Origin: Halichondria panicea
Lineage: Eukaryota; Porifera; Demospongiae; Suberitida; Halichondriidae
DNA length: 64,000 bases
NCBI RefSeq assembly: GCF_963675165.1
Contig: NC_087388.1
Span: forward strand, 1,776,800 to 1,840,799
Direction: 5' to 3'
Shown: positions 12,390 to 23,744 of the stretch, one piece after another
How positions within the stretch are numbered: the stretch's first letter is position 1
Layout of the letters: each line of letters begins with the position of its first letter
The notes under the pieces: generated by a model
Told to the model about the DNA's origin: nothing
Database searches by the model: none
The model's input: the letters and a program-made list of their open reading frames with translations, nothing else
Translations under genes and position numbers: made by a program

Positions 12390-12480
12390 CTTTACTGCAC
12401 TGTATAGCGCTGTCTGAATCACGTGATATAACCTTTACGTAATGTTAATAAATGGTTTTTCACTGTTTCTAATGGTTAGT
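12390..12480 (-). repeat. Right terminal inverted repeat of giant MULE
   Basis: This is the partner of 633-723, ending in AATGGTTAGT and followed directly by the duplicated target TTCTTTTTG at 12481-12489. Confidence 0.9.
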
Positions 12481-12952
12481 TTCTTTTTGTAACAGGTACT
12501 TGTATATTACAAGCGCAAATCGTTTCTAAAACAGTAAAACATCGAAGAAGAATCATCTGAAGTCATGGGAAAAGACTATTACAGCATACTTGGTATATCT
12601 CGAGGGGCATCACAAGATGAAATTAAGAAAGCTTACAAAAAGATGGCACTAAAGTATCATCCTGACAAAAACAAAGATCCAGGAGCAGAGAACAAATTCA
12701 AAGAAATAGCTGAAAGTTATGAAGTTCTCAGTGATCGTAAGTAAAAATATAACTGGCTACACTGCACCGATAGCACTCGTTACTTTTTAGTGTCGCCTTA
12801 GTACGGTATGCTTACCTTGGCATGTACATGAGATGCGTATTCCTTACGATTATTCCTACTCATTACTTCTTCAGCAAAGAAGAAAGATGTCTTTGACAAG
12901 TTTGGAGAGAATGTACTGAAACATGGTGGAGGTGAAAGTGCTGAATACAACT

Positions 12953-13099
12953 TGTTGTGGTTTAGTTTACTTCCTGTTCTATGTGTACTATTTATGTACG
13001 TGTGTTCTCAATGTTTTTAGTCTCTATTAAACTGTCAACTGTAAACCAGTACTGAGTTGGTAACTTAGCGGTGAGTCCAGACCTAGCTAAGTTACGACA
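12953..13099 (+). repeat. 5' LTR of Gypsy element
   Basis: This 147-bp direct repeat is identical to 18946-19092. It is bounded by TG...CA and preceded by the target duplication CAACT. Confidence 0.95.
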
Positions 13100-13130
13100 T
13101 AAATTGGCGACGAGGAGTTAGAACTCTATG

Positions 13131-16100
13131 ATGGCTACAGGACTGCTTGGGTAGCCTCTACACAGGCTCTCCTTTTTCTGTTCTTTATCTCTTTCCTTGG
13201 CAATCTGTTGTAGAAATTACAACAATGGGTAAGGAATCGTTATGATGAATTAGATGAAGTTGTATGTGAGCTCCTCCCTGACAAACAAACTGTAGTCTAG
13301 GTAACCGCCTTATCAGTCAAGTAGGCTAAAAATCTGTGTCCTTTGATGTAAGCTTTGATGTCTCTTTGTGCATATGTAGTTATAAAAAAAAAAAAAAAAA
13401 AAAAAGAAACCTTTGACTAGCTAGGAAGAGTAGCAGCAGTAGGCAGCAGTAGTAGTAGCAGTGCAAGCAGGACTAGACTAGATTAAAAAGTTGGTGGAAA
13501 GAATAACTGACCGTTTGGACGTCACCTGGCTGCCAGACTTTCATCTGGACTCTTCCCCCTGAGTAGCTGGCCTTTCTCTAAGCCACAAAACTGAGCAAGA
13601 AGCTGAAGAAGCAGCTAGACAGAGACATGTACCTAGCCTTGAGAATTGGGAGGCGTGGCTCAACTAGTTAGCCCAGCCCAGAGGAATTGTTACCGTGGGT
13701 ACTGAACAACCGTAGAAGTAGGGCTACCCCTGGCTTTACTGAATTAACTAGCTGTGTCTGCTGTCTAGTTGGACCAGATTTAGCTAGATAATGGGGTAGA
13801 GAATAGTTGAGCGGTGCTGTGTGTAGCTTGAACTGTACTGGCTGGCAAGAATCTAGTAAGCACCCTATGCACTGATAACTCGTCAGAATGGAGGGTATGT
13901 TCTAGGGATCTGGACAGCTGTACATCCAAAGGAGCCAGGGAGTGCCAATCATCTTCTCCCAGTCTCTGACACGCTAAACAAAAGGAGCTAGAACTGGGAG
14001 TCCCAGCTAGAATTGCTAGCCGGATCTAGACTAATAGAATGACTTGGAGGCGTGGTGAGGCCGGATCCACACTAATTGATCGACCTAAAGACGCTCCTGT
14101 TCCAGATTTCACGAATGGCAAGGAAAGGGTTATCACGATCGTTCAATAAGATAAAATACTGTCTTAATCGTTCAATGAGATAAAATACGGTATTAATTGG
14201 AGGAATAAAGAAAGAAATAGACGTAGAGTTAGGAAAAAGGAGAGCCTGTATCGGGAAGTCGCGTGAGGGTAGAAGGGTGGTAGAAGGGTGAAAATGAGCG
14301 TGGGCATGCTGAGCTAGAGATGTTGGACTGCCCACGCAGATATCTATGACTAATAAAACTTTGCCTGCAGCAAGCTGGACATGGACTTGGAACTGGAAGT
14401 TTGCAAGCACTATAGCTAGCTATATACCTTAGGCTTAGCTAGATGATCTACTAGTCTAGATTGTGTGTTCAGATTCTATCAGACTATTACCTTTTCTTGT
14501 GTCTTTCTACATGCTAGTATAGATCAAGAATAGCTTAGTCATCATTATCATATAGCAGGTAGCTACTGCCACCAGAGCTGGCCACGCTGGTTCTCTGATC
14601 TGACTTGCAGCACAGCTTGGGTGGTTGTCTCAGTACAGTTTTATTAACTCTGAATGCGTGGGAGAATACCTTACGTCACGATTGTGGGCTACATATCGCC
14701 CACGTTCATAAAAATCCTTGTGGATCACGCGATTTCCCAAACCAGGCCTTACTTTTTCTTAACTGTACGCCCATTTCTTTCTTTGCTGCCTCACTATGAC
14801 TTTCTTGTGATTTATGGATGAACAGTGACAACAGCAAGAAAAAGTAAGGCCTGGGAACGAGGCTACTGCTTGGGCACCTCGAGCAATTCGATCCAGCGTT
14901 GGAGGAATGGCCGCAGTATGTGGAGAGACTCGAACAGTTTTTTGTTGCGAACGATATCACTGGAGATGGTAGTGCTGTGAAGAAGAGAGCTACCTTTCTC
15001 GCAGTAGTGGGCCGTAGTGCCTACAATCTGCTGCGAAGTCTAATTGCACCAGCAAGGCCTGCAGAGAAAACATTTGAGGAGCTGGTGGAAGTGCTTACTG
15101 CACACTACAGTCCGAGGCCTACCGAAGTCATGCAACGTTTCCGATTCAACTCTAGAGCGAAGAAAGAAGGAGAGTCTATTGCTGACTATGTAGCTGTGCT
15201 GAGGAAGCTAGCCGAATTTTGTAATTACGGTGCTGCATTGGACAAAGTGCTACGTGACAGGCTAGTGTGGGGAGTCAAGGACACCTACATACAGAAGAAG
15301 CTGCTAGCAGAACGAGAGCTGACATTGGCTACGGCTATTCAGATTGCTCAAGGTTCTGAGACTGCAGAGAAGAACCTTCGTGAGATGGGAAGCGAATCCC
15401 ATAAAGAAGGAGTACATTACGTCCAGAAACAGACGCCGAAACCGATTAAAACTAACTCGAAGTGTTATCGATGTGGCAAGACGAGTCACAGTGGCAATGA
15501 CTGCCCGTACAAGGACTTTGTGTGTAGAGGATGTCATAAAGTGGGACACTTGCAAAAGATGTGTCGAGCTGCCAAGGGACGCCCAAACCCGAAGAAGTTC
15601 CCCCGACATGACAAGTATAAGAAAAGGGCTGGAATAAACCAAGCAAGAGAGTCTGGAGAATCAGATGACGAAGACTTCCTGCTGATGGTAGAAGAAGTTG
15701 GAGGAATCCACAGGATCTACCAGCCCCCAATAAAAGTACCCGTGAGTATAGAGGGTACTACTGTGTGTATGGAACTAGACACAGGTGCCTCAGTATCTCT
15801 AGTATCAGAGTCACAGTACAAACAGTTGTGGCCAGGGAGGAGCTTAGACCCATCTGATATCAACTTACAGACCTACTCAAAGGAACCCCTTGTAGTAATG
15901 GGAAGTTTTGATGTTGAGGTTGTGTATGATAACAAAAAGGTGACCTTACCTCTTGTTGTTGTTCAAGGGAATGGACCTTTGTTGTTTGGCAGGAACTGGC
16001 TAAATGCTATTAAGTTGAATTGGTCTAACATTCACTATACCCAAGCTCCAGGTTTACAGGACTTACTGGCCAAGTACCCCGATGTGTTCCAGAAAGGACT

Positions 16101-18843
16101 GGGTACGTACCAGGGACAAGAAGCCTCCCTTGTAGTGGACGCTGATGCTGTTCCCCGTTTTAACAAAGCCAGACGTCTTCCATATGCTATGCGAACGAAA
16201 GTTGAAGAGGAACTGGAGAGGCTGGTTCAGGAAGGCACTCTGAAGCCCGTGGACTATGCTGAATGGGCCGCACCAATTGTGGCAGTGTTAAAGAGTGATC
16301 GAACGAGTGTGAGAATATGTGGCGATTTCCGAATGACAGTTAACCCCGTTTCTAAACTCCATCGTTACCCCCTGCTGAAGGTGGAAGATTTATTTGCAAC
16401 CCTGGCTGACGGAAAGATCTTTACTAAATTAGATCTGACACAAGCTTATCAACAGTTAAAGCTTGACACCCAATCTCAGAACTATGTGGTAATCAACACC
16501 CTAAAAGGGTTGTTCCAATACACGAGATTACCTTTTGGAGTGTCATCAGCCCCTGGCATTTTTCAGAAGACCATGGAGACCCTGCTACAGGGTATTGCTG
16601 GGGTAGTGGTGTATTTGGACGACATTTTGATCTCTAGTGCAACCGAAGCGGAGAACCTGAAATCACTCGAGGAAGTGTTGAAACGCCTATCCGAAGCTGG
16701 TTTGCGAGCCAAACGAGGCAAGTGCACGTTCATGGCTCCATCTGTCGAGTTTTTGGGTCACCTGGTTGACGCTAAGGGTATCCGACCCTTACCTGAGAAA
16801 GTCCGTGCTGTCCAGCAAGCACCTACCCCTACCAATGTGACGGAACTGAGGTCCTACATTGGATTGATTTCTTATTATGGGAAGTTCCTACCGAATCTAG
16901 CCACTCGCTTAACACCATTGTACAAGCTGTTAAACAAAGATGTGCCATGGGAATGGTCATCTGAGCAAGAACTTGCTTTTAACAGGTCGAAACAGCTGCT
17001 GACATCAACAAATCTGTTAGCTCATTACAACCCCCAATTACCTATTGTTCTGGCCTGCGATGCCTCTGCATACGGAATTGGAGCCGTACTTGCTCACCAA
17101 ATGCCTGATGGTACCGAGAGACCGATAGCCTATGCTTCTAGGACTTTGAATTCGGCTGAAAGAAATTACTCGCAGCTTGAAAAGGAAGGACTGTCCTGTG
17201 TTTTCGGAGTAAAGAAATTCTATGCATACCTATTTGGTCGAAAATTCACTCTAATTACGGATCACAAACCGTTATTGAGCCTGCTGAGTGGACAGAAACC
17301 AACCTCATTACAAGCCTCCGCAAGGATTCGTCGATGGTCATTGGCACTGTCGATGTACGAGTACGAGCTGAAGTTCTGAAACACTACAGCTCACGGTAAT
17401 GCAGATGCTTTGAGTCGTCTGCCCTTAACTGACACTGTTCCTGATGACTGAACACCACCAGAACTGGTGCTCTTACTGGAACATCTCGATTCCTCACCGA
17501 TCACGGCTGCACATATCAAAGAGGCTACCAGACGAGACCCAGAACTCTCTACTATTCACCAGTATGTGCAACAAGGATGGCCACACCGTTCCGCCATGGA
17601 AACCAGTCTAATGCCCTTTTATGAGCGACGAGAAGAACTTTCAGTACATGATGGTTGCTTGCTGTGGGGAAATCGTGTGGTGGTACCCAAGACCTACCGA
17701 GGTGATGTGCTCGTACAACTGCACGAAGGACATCCTGGCACCACTCGCATGAAAGGACTATCGCGTATGTATGTGTGGTGGCCTGGTATTTCGAAAGACG
17801 TCGAAGAGACGGTACAAGATTGCATTCCCTGTCAACAACAACAGTCAAAACCACCTGTTGCCCCACTCCATCCTTGGGCTTGGCCTACACGCCCGTGGGC
17901 CAGATTGCATATCGATTATGCTGGTCCCATTCACGGACAAATGTTTTTGATTGTCATTGATGCCCATTCAAAATGGATTGAAGCAATTCCAACATCTGGC
18001 TCGACATCCCGAGTAGTGATCGAAGAACTACGGTTTTTGTTTTCTCAATTTGGCCTACCAGAGTGTGTTGTGTCTGACAATGGCACATGTTTCACTAGTG
18101 CAGAATTCAAAGGATTCCTGAAGAAAAATGGTATCAACCAAATTCTGTCTGCCCCTTATCACCCCTCTACAAATGGCCTGGCTGAACGAGCAGTGCAAGT
18201 AGTTAAGAAGGGACTTAAGAAGGAAACAAAAGGTTCGATGCGCAGTAGACTTGCAACGGTGTTATTTGCTTACAGGTTAACTGCACAGTCAACCACTGGA
18301 CAATCCCCAAGTGAACTTTTGTTAGGTCGTCGACCACGATCTCGTCTAGATCTGCTTAAACCGAACACAGCAGAGAGAGTTGAACGTCAACAAGCAAAAC
18401 AGGTGAAACAACACGACAACCGTGCTCGCGAAAGAAGTTTTGAGCCCGGAGATCTGGTGTATGTCAGAAATTACCAGTCAGGAAATCGTTGGTTACCGGG
18501 TGTGATACAGGAAAAGACAGGACCAGTATCGTTTCGAGCGAAGATGCAGAATGGTCAAGTGCGAAGGTGTCATGTGGACCAGGTTCGGAACCGAACAGTA
18601 GACGAACCTACCGAGCCAGAAGAGGTCCCTATTCCGAATGCAATTCTTCCTGACGAATTGACCACACCGTATGCACCTCAAGCTGATAGTACTCCTGGAA
18701 ACAGCTCCCCGTCACCTGAAGTTGGTGTAGAACCACCTGTCGACGTCCCTAGTCAAGGTGTTGTCTCAAAACCTGCAACTGCGATTAAAGTATACCCTAA
18801 GCGTAACCGTAAGACTGTGGATCGATATGAACCTAAATGGTAG
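13131..18843 (+). pseudogene. Gypsy gag-pol, split by an insertion and two in-frame TGA codons
   Basis: The first seven codons (13131-13151, MATGLLG) are separated from the rest by the nested element. The frame resumes in phase at 14875. Visible domains are gag, two CCHC knuckles (CYRCGKTSHSGNDC and CRGCHKVGHLQKMC, about residues 204-240), aspartic protease (LDTGAS, about 308), reverse transcriptase with YLDD (about 588), RNase H (ACDAS, TDHKP) and integrase with an HHCC-type finger (CIPCQQ) and core (HIDYAGP, VSDNGT, NGLAERA). TGA stops at 17377 and 17449 lie between RNase H and integrase, in the same frame as both flanks. Domain calls are firm. The copy as it stands cannot make one polyprotein unless stops are read through. 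Confidence 0.92.
13152..14865. mobile_element. Nested TAGCCTC-ended element (non-autonomous MULE type), 1.7 kb
   Basis: The inverted ends are TAGCCTCTACACAGGC and, on the other strand, TAGCCTCGTTCCCAGGC. The 9-mer CTGCTTGGG is duplicated exactly at 13143-13151 and 14866-14874, within the gag codons. The interior has an A-tract (13384-13405) and diverged internal inverted copies of its own end region (about 14197-14268 versus 14727-14795), suggesting a composite. No transposase was found. It shares end sequence with the element at 43941-45028. Confidence 0.85.
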
Positions 18844-18945
18844 TTATTGATTGGAAACTGGTATTTTATTGGTATTGTTTTGTCATTAGTTGGATGATTT
18901 TTGTCATTAGTTAATTTTGTGAGTCCTCACTAAAGGAAGGAGGAA

Positions 18946-19092
18946 TGTTGTGGTTTAGTTTACTTCCTGTTCTATGTGTACTATTTATGTACGTGTGTTC
19001 TCAATGTTTTTAGTCTCTATTAAACTGTCAACTGTAAACCAGTACTGAGTTGGTAACTTAGCGGTGAGTCCAGACCTAGCTAAGTTACGACA
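18946..19092 (+). repeat. 3' LTR of Gypsy element
   Basis: This LTR is identical to 12953-13099. It is preceded directly by the polypurine tract at 18932-18945 and followed by the target duplication CAACT. Confidence 0.95.
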
Positions 19093-20344
19093 CAACTTTA
19101 ATGGCAACCCTCTTGAGATGTTCTCACAAATGTTCGGTGGATCTGTTTCGTTTGGGAACGTGTTTGGTGGATCAAGTTTCTCTGAAGGTGATAATGGTTT
19201 GTTTGGTAGTAGAGCCTTTGAAGAAATGAACTTCAATCCAAAACAAGACAAAGAAGTCAACCACGACTTGTACGTAACAATGGAAGAATTATTTCTAGGC
19301 TGCACAAAAAAGATGAAAATATCTCGTACGGTGTTATCGTCGTGTGGAAGCTCAAAAACAGGAAAAAGTAGAAGAAGTTGTTGTAAAGCCAGGTTGGAAG
19401 GAAGGTACCAAGATAAGATATCAGAAACAAGGAGACCAATATCCAGGAAGGATACCAGCAGACATTGTTTTCACAATAAAAGAAAAACCACACCACCATT
19501 TCACACGAAATGGAAATGACCTGAAATTCACTTCTAAAATTTCGCTTAAAGATGCGCTATGTGGTGTAACTATAACTGTTCCTTGCATTGACAAGACAGT
19601 AAAGACTCTGGACATCAAAGAAATTGTTTCACCAAAGTTTGTGTGGAAACTATGTGGTCATGGAATGCCTCTTTCGAGTAAACCTGGCTGCCGCGGTGAT
19701 TTAATAGTGAATTTTAACATACAATTTCCATCTATTCTCACTGCAGAAGATAAGAAAACACTGAAATCCATCCTCTCTTAGTAGCATGTTTTATGGTGCT
19801 TACTCATGAATGTTTGTGTTTTTCTGATAAATTAATTACAGCATGCTAACTGACACAAGATTGATTTTTATTCACTTTTATAGCCATTTTTTGATGAGAA
19901 CGTTATGCAAAACTTATATTTAATGATCTTTACCAAAAATGGACATAAATTGGTTTTATGGCCAATTATTCTTTAGACACCTATTATTCCATGACCATTG
20001 CCTAAAAAGTGGTCTCAGGTCAAAACCTGACTGCATGGTGGCTCTATAGCCCTGTCATATGAATGACATTGTAACGGATTGAGTTATGCACTCACCGAAT
20101 TTCTTGTTTCTACTGGCCAATCCTAGCAATGTTTGCATTTTTTAGTTCGATATACCGTCATACATATATACAAAGCAAACTATAATTGCCTCTTCTATAA
20201 CATTCATGAGCGAAACAAAACATGGCGAGAGGTATAATTAGCACAGCGCAGCTTGCAGCACTCGTTACTATTCAGCACTCATTACAAACACAACACATTT
20301 AACTCGTATATACATTGAAAATGGTAAGCAACATTGATCAACAC

Positions 20345-20780
20345 AGTTTTTTAACTGAGAGCTGCATCGTTATCTTGATCGTATTCCTACAAGTAGAGCG
20401 GAGATTGTATAGAGTGAGTGAGCATAATTATGATTATACACATATATAATTGTGCATGGCAACATCACAAATGTTATAATCATTGGTTCAAAAACTGTTT
20501 CAATATCTTTAAATCCTCCACATAAGTCACTTACAACTTATGCATGTACATGTAAGCTACCATGCACTATCATATAGTTTTGCTTGAGTACATACGTGTG
20601 TTAGTCCCGAGGCAAGGACAAGCTCATTTTCCAAAATGTGGTTTCGACACTACAGTCATGCATGCATGTGATCCAATACATTTCAATCAACTCACAGCGT
20701 AAGTCTCGTATTCAAAGCGATGTCTGAGGTTTAAGTGCTGAAGAAAGTTTTGGCTGCGTTGGTTAGAAGAGCCATAAATA
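20345..20780 (-). pseudogene. Decayed duplicate of the last two RNF114-like exons
   Basis: On minus, about 20780-20700 reads NFLQHLNLRHRFEYETY, matching the penultimate exon of the intact gene. About 20384-20345 reads EYDQDNDAA and then stops, so the ubiquitin-interacting segment present in the intact copy is lost. Flanking non-coding sequence is also duplicated (20281-20430 against 21470-21640). The remainder of 19782-21542 holds no gene I could recognise. Bases 20200-20260 include an AACATGGCGAGAGG repeat that recurs near 54594. Confidence 0.75.
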
Positions 20781-21542
20781 TTTTTGTGTGGCTTATTTAT
20801 TCCGCACAATGGTACCAGCACCATTTCTTAAGACATTTAAGTACAACTATTCACAACTTTATGGCCTTCTACTCGGGGCAAGCGAAGTGAGTCCCTAGCT
20901 TACAGATAGTGTTGACATTTTGTCTGCGCAAGAGTAATTAGGAAACAATCGGGAACTTGGGCACATGCAGTTCTGGGATATGCTGTAAGTCAACTCATAA
21001 AAAAAACAAAAACGTGTAACGATGATCTAAATCAGAAGTTAAGCTATATTCTCTTCCACCCCATCCCCATGCACACACACACAAACACACATGCACTCCA
21101 TGCACAGATCGTTGATACCCAGGTTGCCCACATATCTACCTCAACTGCAGTTTGCGCTGGGTTCGAGGTTCACTATACTTTTGTTTTAACCCACCTTTGT
21201 CAAAAGTTGTATCAACGGGTGAGACTGATCTCAACTCCCTCTTAGATATGATGCTTATCACCAAGACAACAAGTGCCAATTGGACACAAGAGGTTGTGGA
21301 ACAGCTTTAACTAACGGTTACATAATTGTCACAATACCATGTTAGAGGACTTAATTAGATCTATAATATGAAAACTATGATAATTTTGACATAACGCTGT
21401 ACACCCTTTGATTTAATTCGGTCATCTAGTTATCTTAAACTGATTCATACACAATTATAATTATATACATGTATACACAAACACAACACTTTGAACTCGT
21501 ATACATTGACAATGGTGAGCCAACATCGACCAATATAGTTTT

Positions 21543-23564
21543 TTAATTGTATTCCAGAGAAGCTTGAACAGCTGCTTCGAAAGCTGCATCGTCGTCTTGA
21601 CCGTACTCCTACAAGTATAGGGTGGAGATAGTATATATTGAGCATACGACACATACGTGATTATGCAGTGACATACATAACTGTAATTTTATGTCCTGGA
21701 TATTCAAAACACTATCTAGAAGATAAGTCATAACTTGTGCAAGCTACTATCATACATGTGTGTGTATTAGCACCCAATTTCCTCGAGGCAAGGACAAACT
21801 ACTTCGACACTGCATGTGTCAGTGTTTAGCAGCCATTCCATAACTTAAAGCATAAATGTGTGGTTTCGACGCTACAGTCATGCATGTGACCCAATACATT
21901 TGCAGTTCTTGAAAGGCAATCAACTCACAACGTAAGTCTCATATTCAAAGCGATGTCTGAGGTTTAAGTGCTGGAGGAAGTTTTGGCTGTGTTGGTCAGA
22001 AGAGCCCCAGGGCATAGATGCACACACAGGGCACACCTATATACAGTGTGGGGGATCAAAAAATAGGGTTTGTGTGAATGATGAACCAGTATTCGATTGT
22101 CTACACACTATAGTACAATCATGCTAGATTATGAACCCTACAGTATACAGGCTACAAAATCTGAACGTGGTTACTAATTAAGAGACAGAGAAGAATATTA
22201 ACATTGTAGCTGGTGGGTGTTTTAATTTAACAATTTGGCGGATTTTACCAAAAATTGCCAATTTTCCGGTGGACACAACGTTATTGCAGCAGTAGCTACG
22301 CCCGAGATGTCAAATTAAAAACCACAAATTACGTTTAAATGGCTCATCCACCCAGTTATACGGTAGTACAGTTGATTGCGACAAGCATATAGTAGTCCTT
22401 TATTTTACATGCATGGTTTGTACTGGCATACATTGTAGCAGTCGTACTTTATACTTAGTACTCACCACTGATTCAGTAGAGTTGGCATGGTAATGGTTCA
22501 CATGATCTACCAGCTCCTTGCAGTCCATGTGGCTTTGAGGACAGAGGGGACACTTGAAGGTGCTTCTGTTTTGAGGAGGGCTGTGGAAATAAACACATGT
22601 AGGCAGAGTATATGTAAATATGCATAGTTTGTCTATAATTATACTGGTAACATAGTTATAAACACATGGTGTGTTCAGACCAAACAAGAAATCATAAAGA
22701 TTGGCCTGGGTATGTCACTTATCGAAATACATGCACCGTTGACATACACTGACACGGCCAATGAACCAATGCCGCTTGCTAGATCACTGAAACAACAGAC
22801 AAGTGTGCGAGTGCTTACTTGACTTCTTGACTAGTGTCTGCTATGGGTCTGAACTGGAGAGTAGGCTTTCTTTTGGAGCAGTTGATAGTGTGAGCATCCA
22901 ACTCTTGTAATGCCAACTATCATTGTCAGTGTGTGTGCATTTGTGTTTACATATTTTAACACAACAAACGGGTGTTAGTTACTTCATAAGACATCATGAA
23001 ATGCACCAAAGTGAAGTTCCACAAAACACTAACACACAGTACCATTTGTGGTGCATGTCGGTAAACAAACTATCTCACCTGTTTATGACAGGCCTCACAG
23101 GTGGTTACCACGGTAGCTATCTCTCTCTCTAGAGCTCTGTCTGCAGTGAGGTCACACTCCAGTCTGAAGGACTGTCGACACACGGGACACTGTACAGAAC
23201 CCTCCTCCGCTGATTTGGACATTCTCAGCAGACACTTGTAACAGAATCTGTTATGTAGAAATACAGAGTAAAATCGTCTGGGTATATATCCAACAACAAT
23301 TATTATTATTATTAGCCACGATCACTATTGTCATTGTACACACTGCACAGGACAAAAGACTATTAGAACCTAAGCGCAATTCTGTGACCATATCAATAAA
23401 AACAGGGCTATATTAAAAGAAGCTGACGAGAACGAAATGGATAACAGAGGCAAGCTACATGTAGCTAGCTAGACCTACTTGTGAGCACATCCATTGATTG
23501 TCACCGGCTTCTTGAGAACTTCTTGACACACAGGGCACTGAAACTTTGCATCAACCTCCGCCAT
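21543..23564 (-). CDS. RING-type E3 ubiquitin ligase, RNF114/RNF166-like, 6 exons, 213 aa
   Basis: The minus-strand exons are 23564-23479, 23247-23079, 22916-22819, 22580-22466, 22036-21929 and 21608-21543, totalling 214 codons with GT-AG junctions. The N-terminal C3HC4 RING runs from CPVCQEVLKKPV through HKFCYKCL to CPVCRQ (about residues 10-55). A second zinc region (TCEACHKQ), a C2H2-type finger (FKCPLCPQSHMDCKELVDHVNHYH) and the family motif CPVCASMPWGSSDQ...HLNLRHRF follow. A C-terminal ubiquitin-interacting motif (DDAAFEAAVQASLEYN) ends the protein. This is the domain order of RNF114/125/138/166, so it should attach ubiquitin to substrates in cytosol or nucleus. It is head-to-head with EXOSC7, 180 bases away. 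Confidence 0.9.
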
Positions 23565-23744
23565 AAGGTTTGTTCTGCAGCTACTCAGACTCTTTAATAT
23601 CCACCATCAGTATTGAAGACAATTGCATTGGCATGGGTCATCATAGGAGAAAGCTCAATAATGAGCTTGTACATTGGCGACCCTTACCAAGCCAGGTCAT
23701 TTTGTGCATTGTCCATTGAGGTCTCGATTGAGGTGCAGTGCAGC
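23565..23744. promoter_or_regulatory. Bidirectional promoter between RNF114-like and EXOSC7
   Basis: Only 180 bases separate the two opposed start codons. The gap must hold both 5' leaders and core promoters. No motif was assigned. Confidence 0.45.

Larger units (their letters stand above)
633..12480. mobile_element. Giant autonomous Mutator-like element (about 11.85 kb) with minisatellite arms
   Basis: The 91-bp terminal inverted repeats (633-723 and 12390-12480) differ at about four positions. Each is followed inward by a long array of 20-bp repeats in opposite orientation. The 9-mer TTCTTTTTG flanks the element exactly (624-632 and 12481-12489), as expected for MULE transposition. Inside are a MULE transposase gene on plus (7374-10474) and a multi-exon P-loop ATPase gene on minus (7089-2895). 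They are divergently transcribed from one short gap. Both genes give uninterrupted spliced frames, and the TIRs and TSD are well preserved, so the insertion looks young and possibly still competent. The element sits just upstream of a DnaJ gene. Confidence 0.9.
12953..19092 (+). mobile_element. Gypsy (Metaviridae) LTR retrotransposon inserted in DnaJ exon 2
   Basis: The 147-bp LTRs (12953-13099 and 18946-19092) start TGTTGTGG, end ACGACA and appear identical base for base. The 5-bp target duplication CAACT flanks the element (12948-12952 and 19093-19097). A putative primer site starts TGGCGACGAGG (13105). A purine tract, AAAGGAAGGAGGAA (18932-18945), abuts the 3' LTR. The domain order gag-PR-RT-RNaseH-integrase defines Gypsy/Ty3. 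Identical LTRs mean a recent insertion. The element itself carries a nested 1.7-kb insertion and two in-frame stops. Confidence 0.95.
12565..19781 (+). pseudogene. DnaJ subfamily B (type II Hsp40) gene, disrupted by a retrotransposon and a frameshift
   Basis: Exon 1 (12565-12736) encodes the J domain from [11 protein letters not shown], including the HPD motif in [15 protein letters not shown] intron leads to exon 2 at 12875. Exon 2 reads into GESAEYN and is then cut at 12952 by the Gypsy element; coding resumes at 19098 with FNGNPLEMFSQMFGG. The C-terminal client-binding part follows in two frames. The frame used to about 19340 (EELFLGCTKKMKISRTVL) differs by one base from the frame after about 19345 (KPGWKEGTKIRYQKQGDQYP to the stop at 19781), so there is also a 1-nt indel. 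The family is a cytosolic Hsp70 co-chaperone. This copy cannot make a full protein. An unbroken paralogue would be expected elsewhere in the genome. Confidence 0.9.

Noticed and set aside
14072-14410. 112-aa minus frame within the insertion in gag
   Set aside because: It has no domain, and it sits across the diverged internal inverted repeats of a non-autonomous element.
21061-21200. Possible tRNA-like GGGTTCGAGGTTC segment
   Set aside because: No acceptor stem or anticodon arm could be folded around it by eye.
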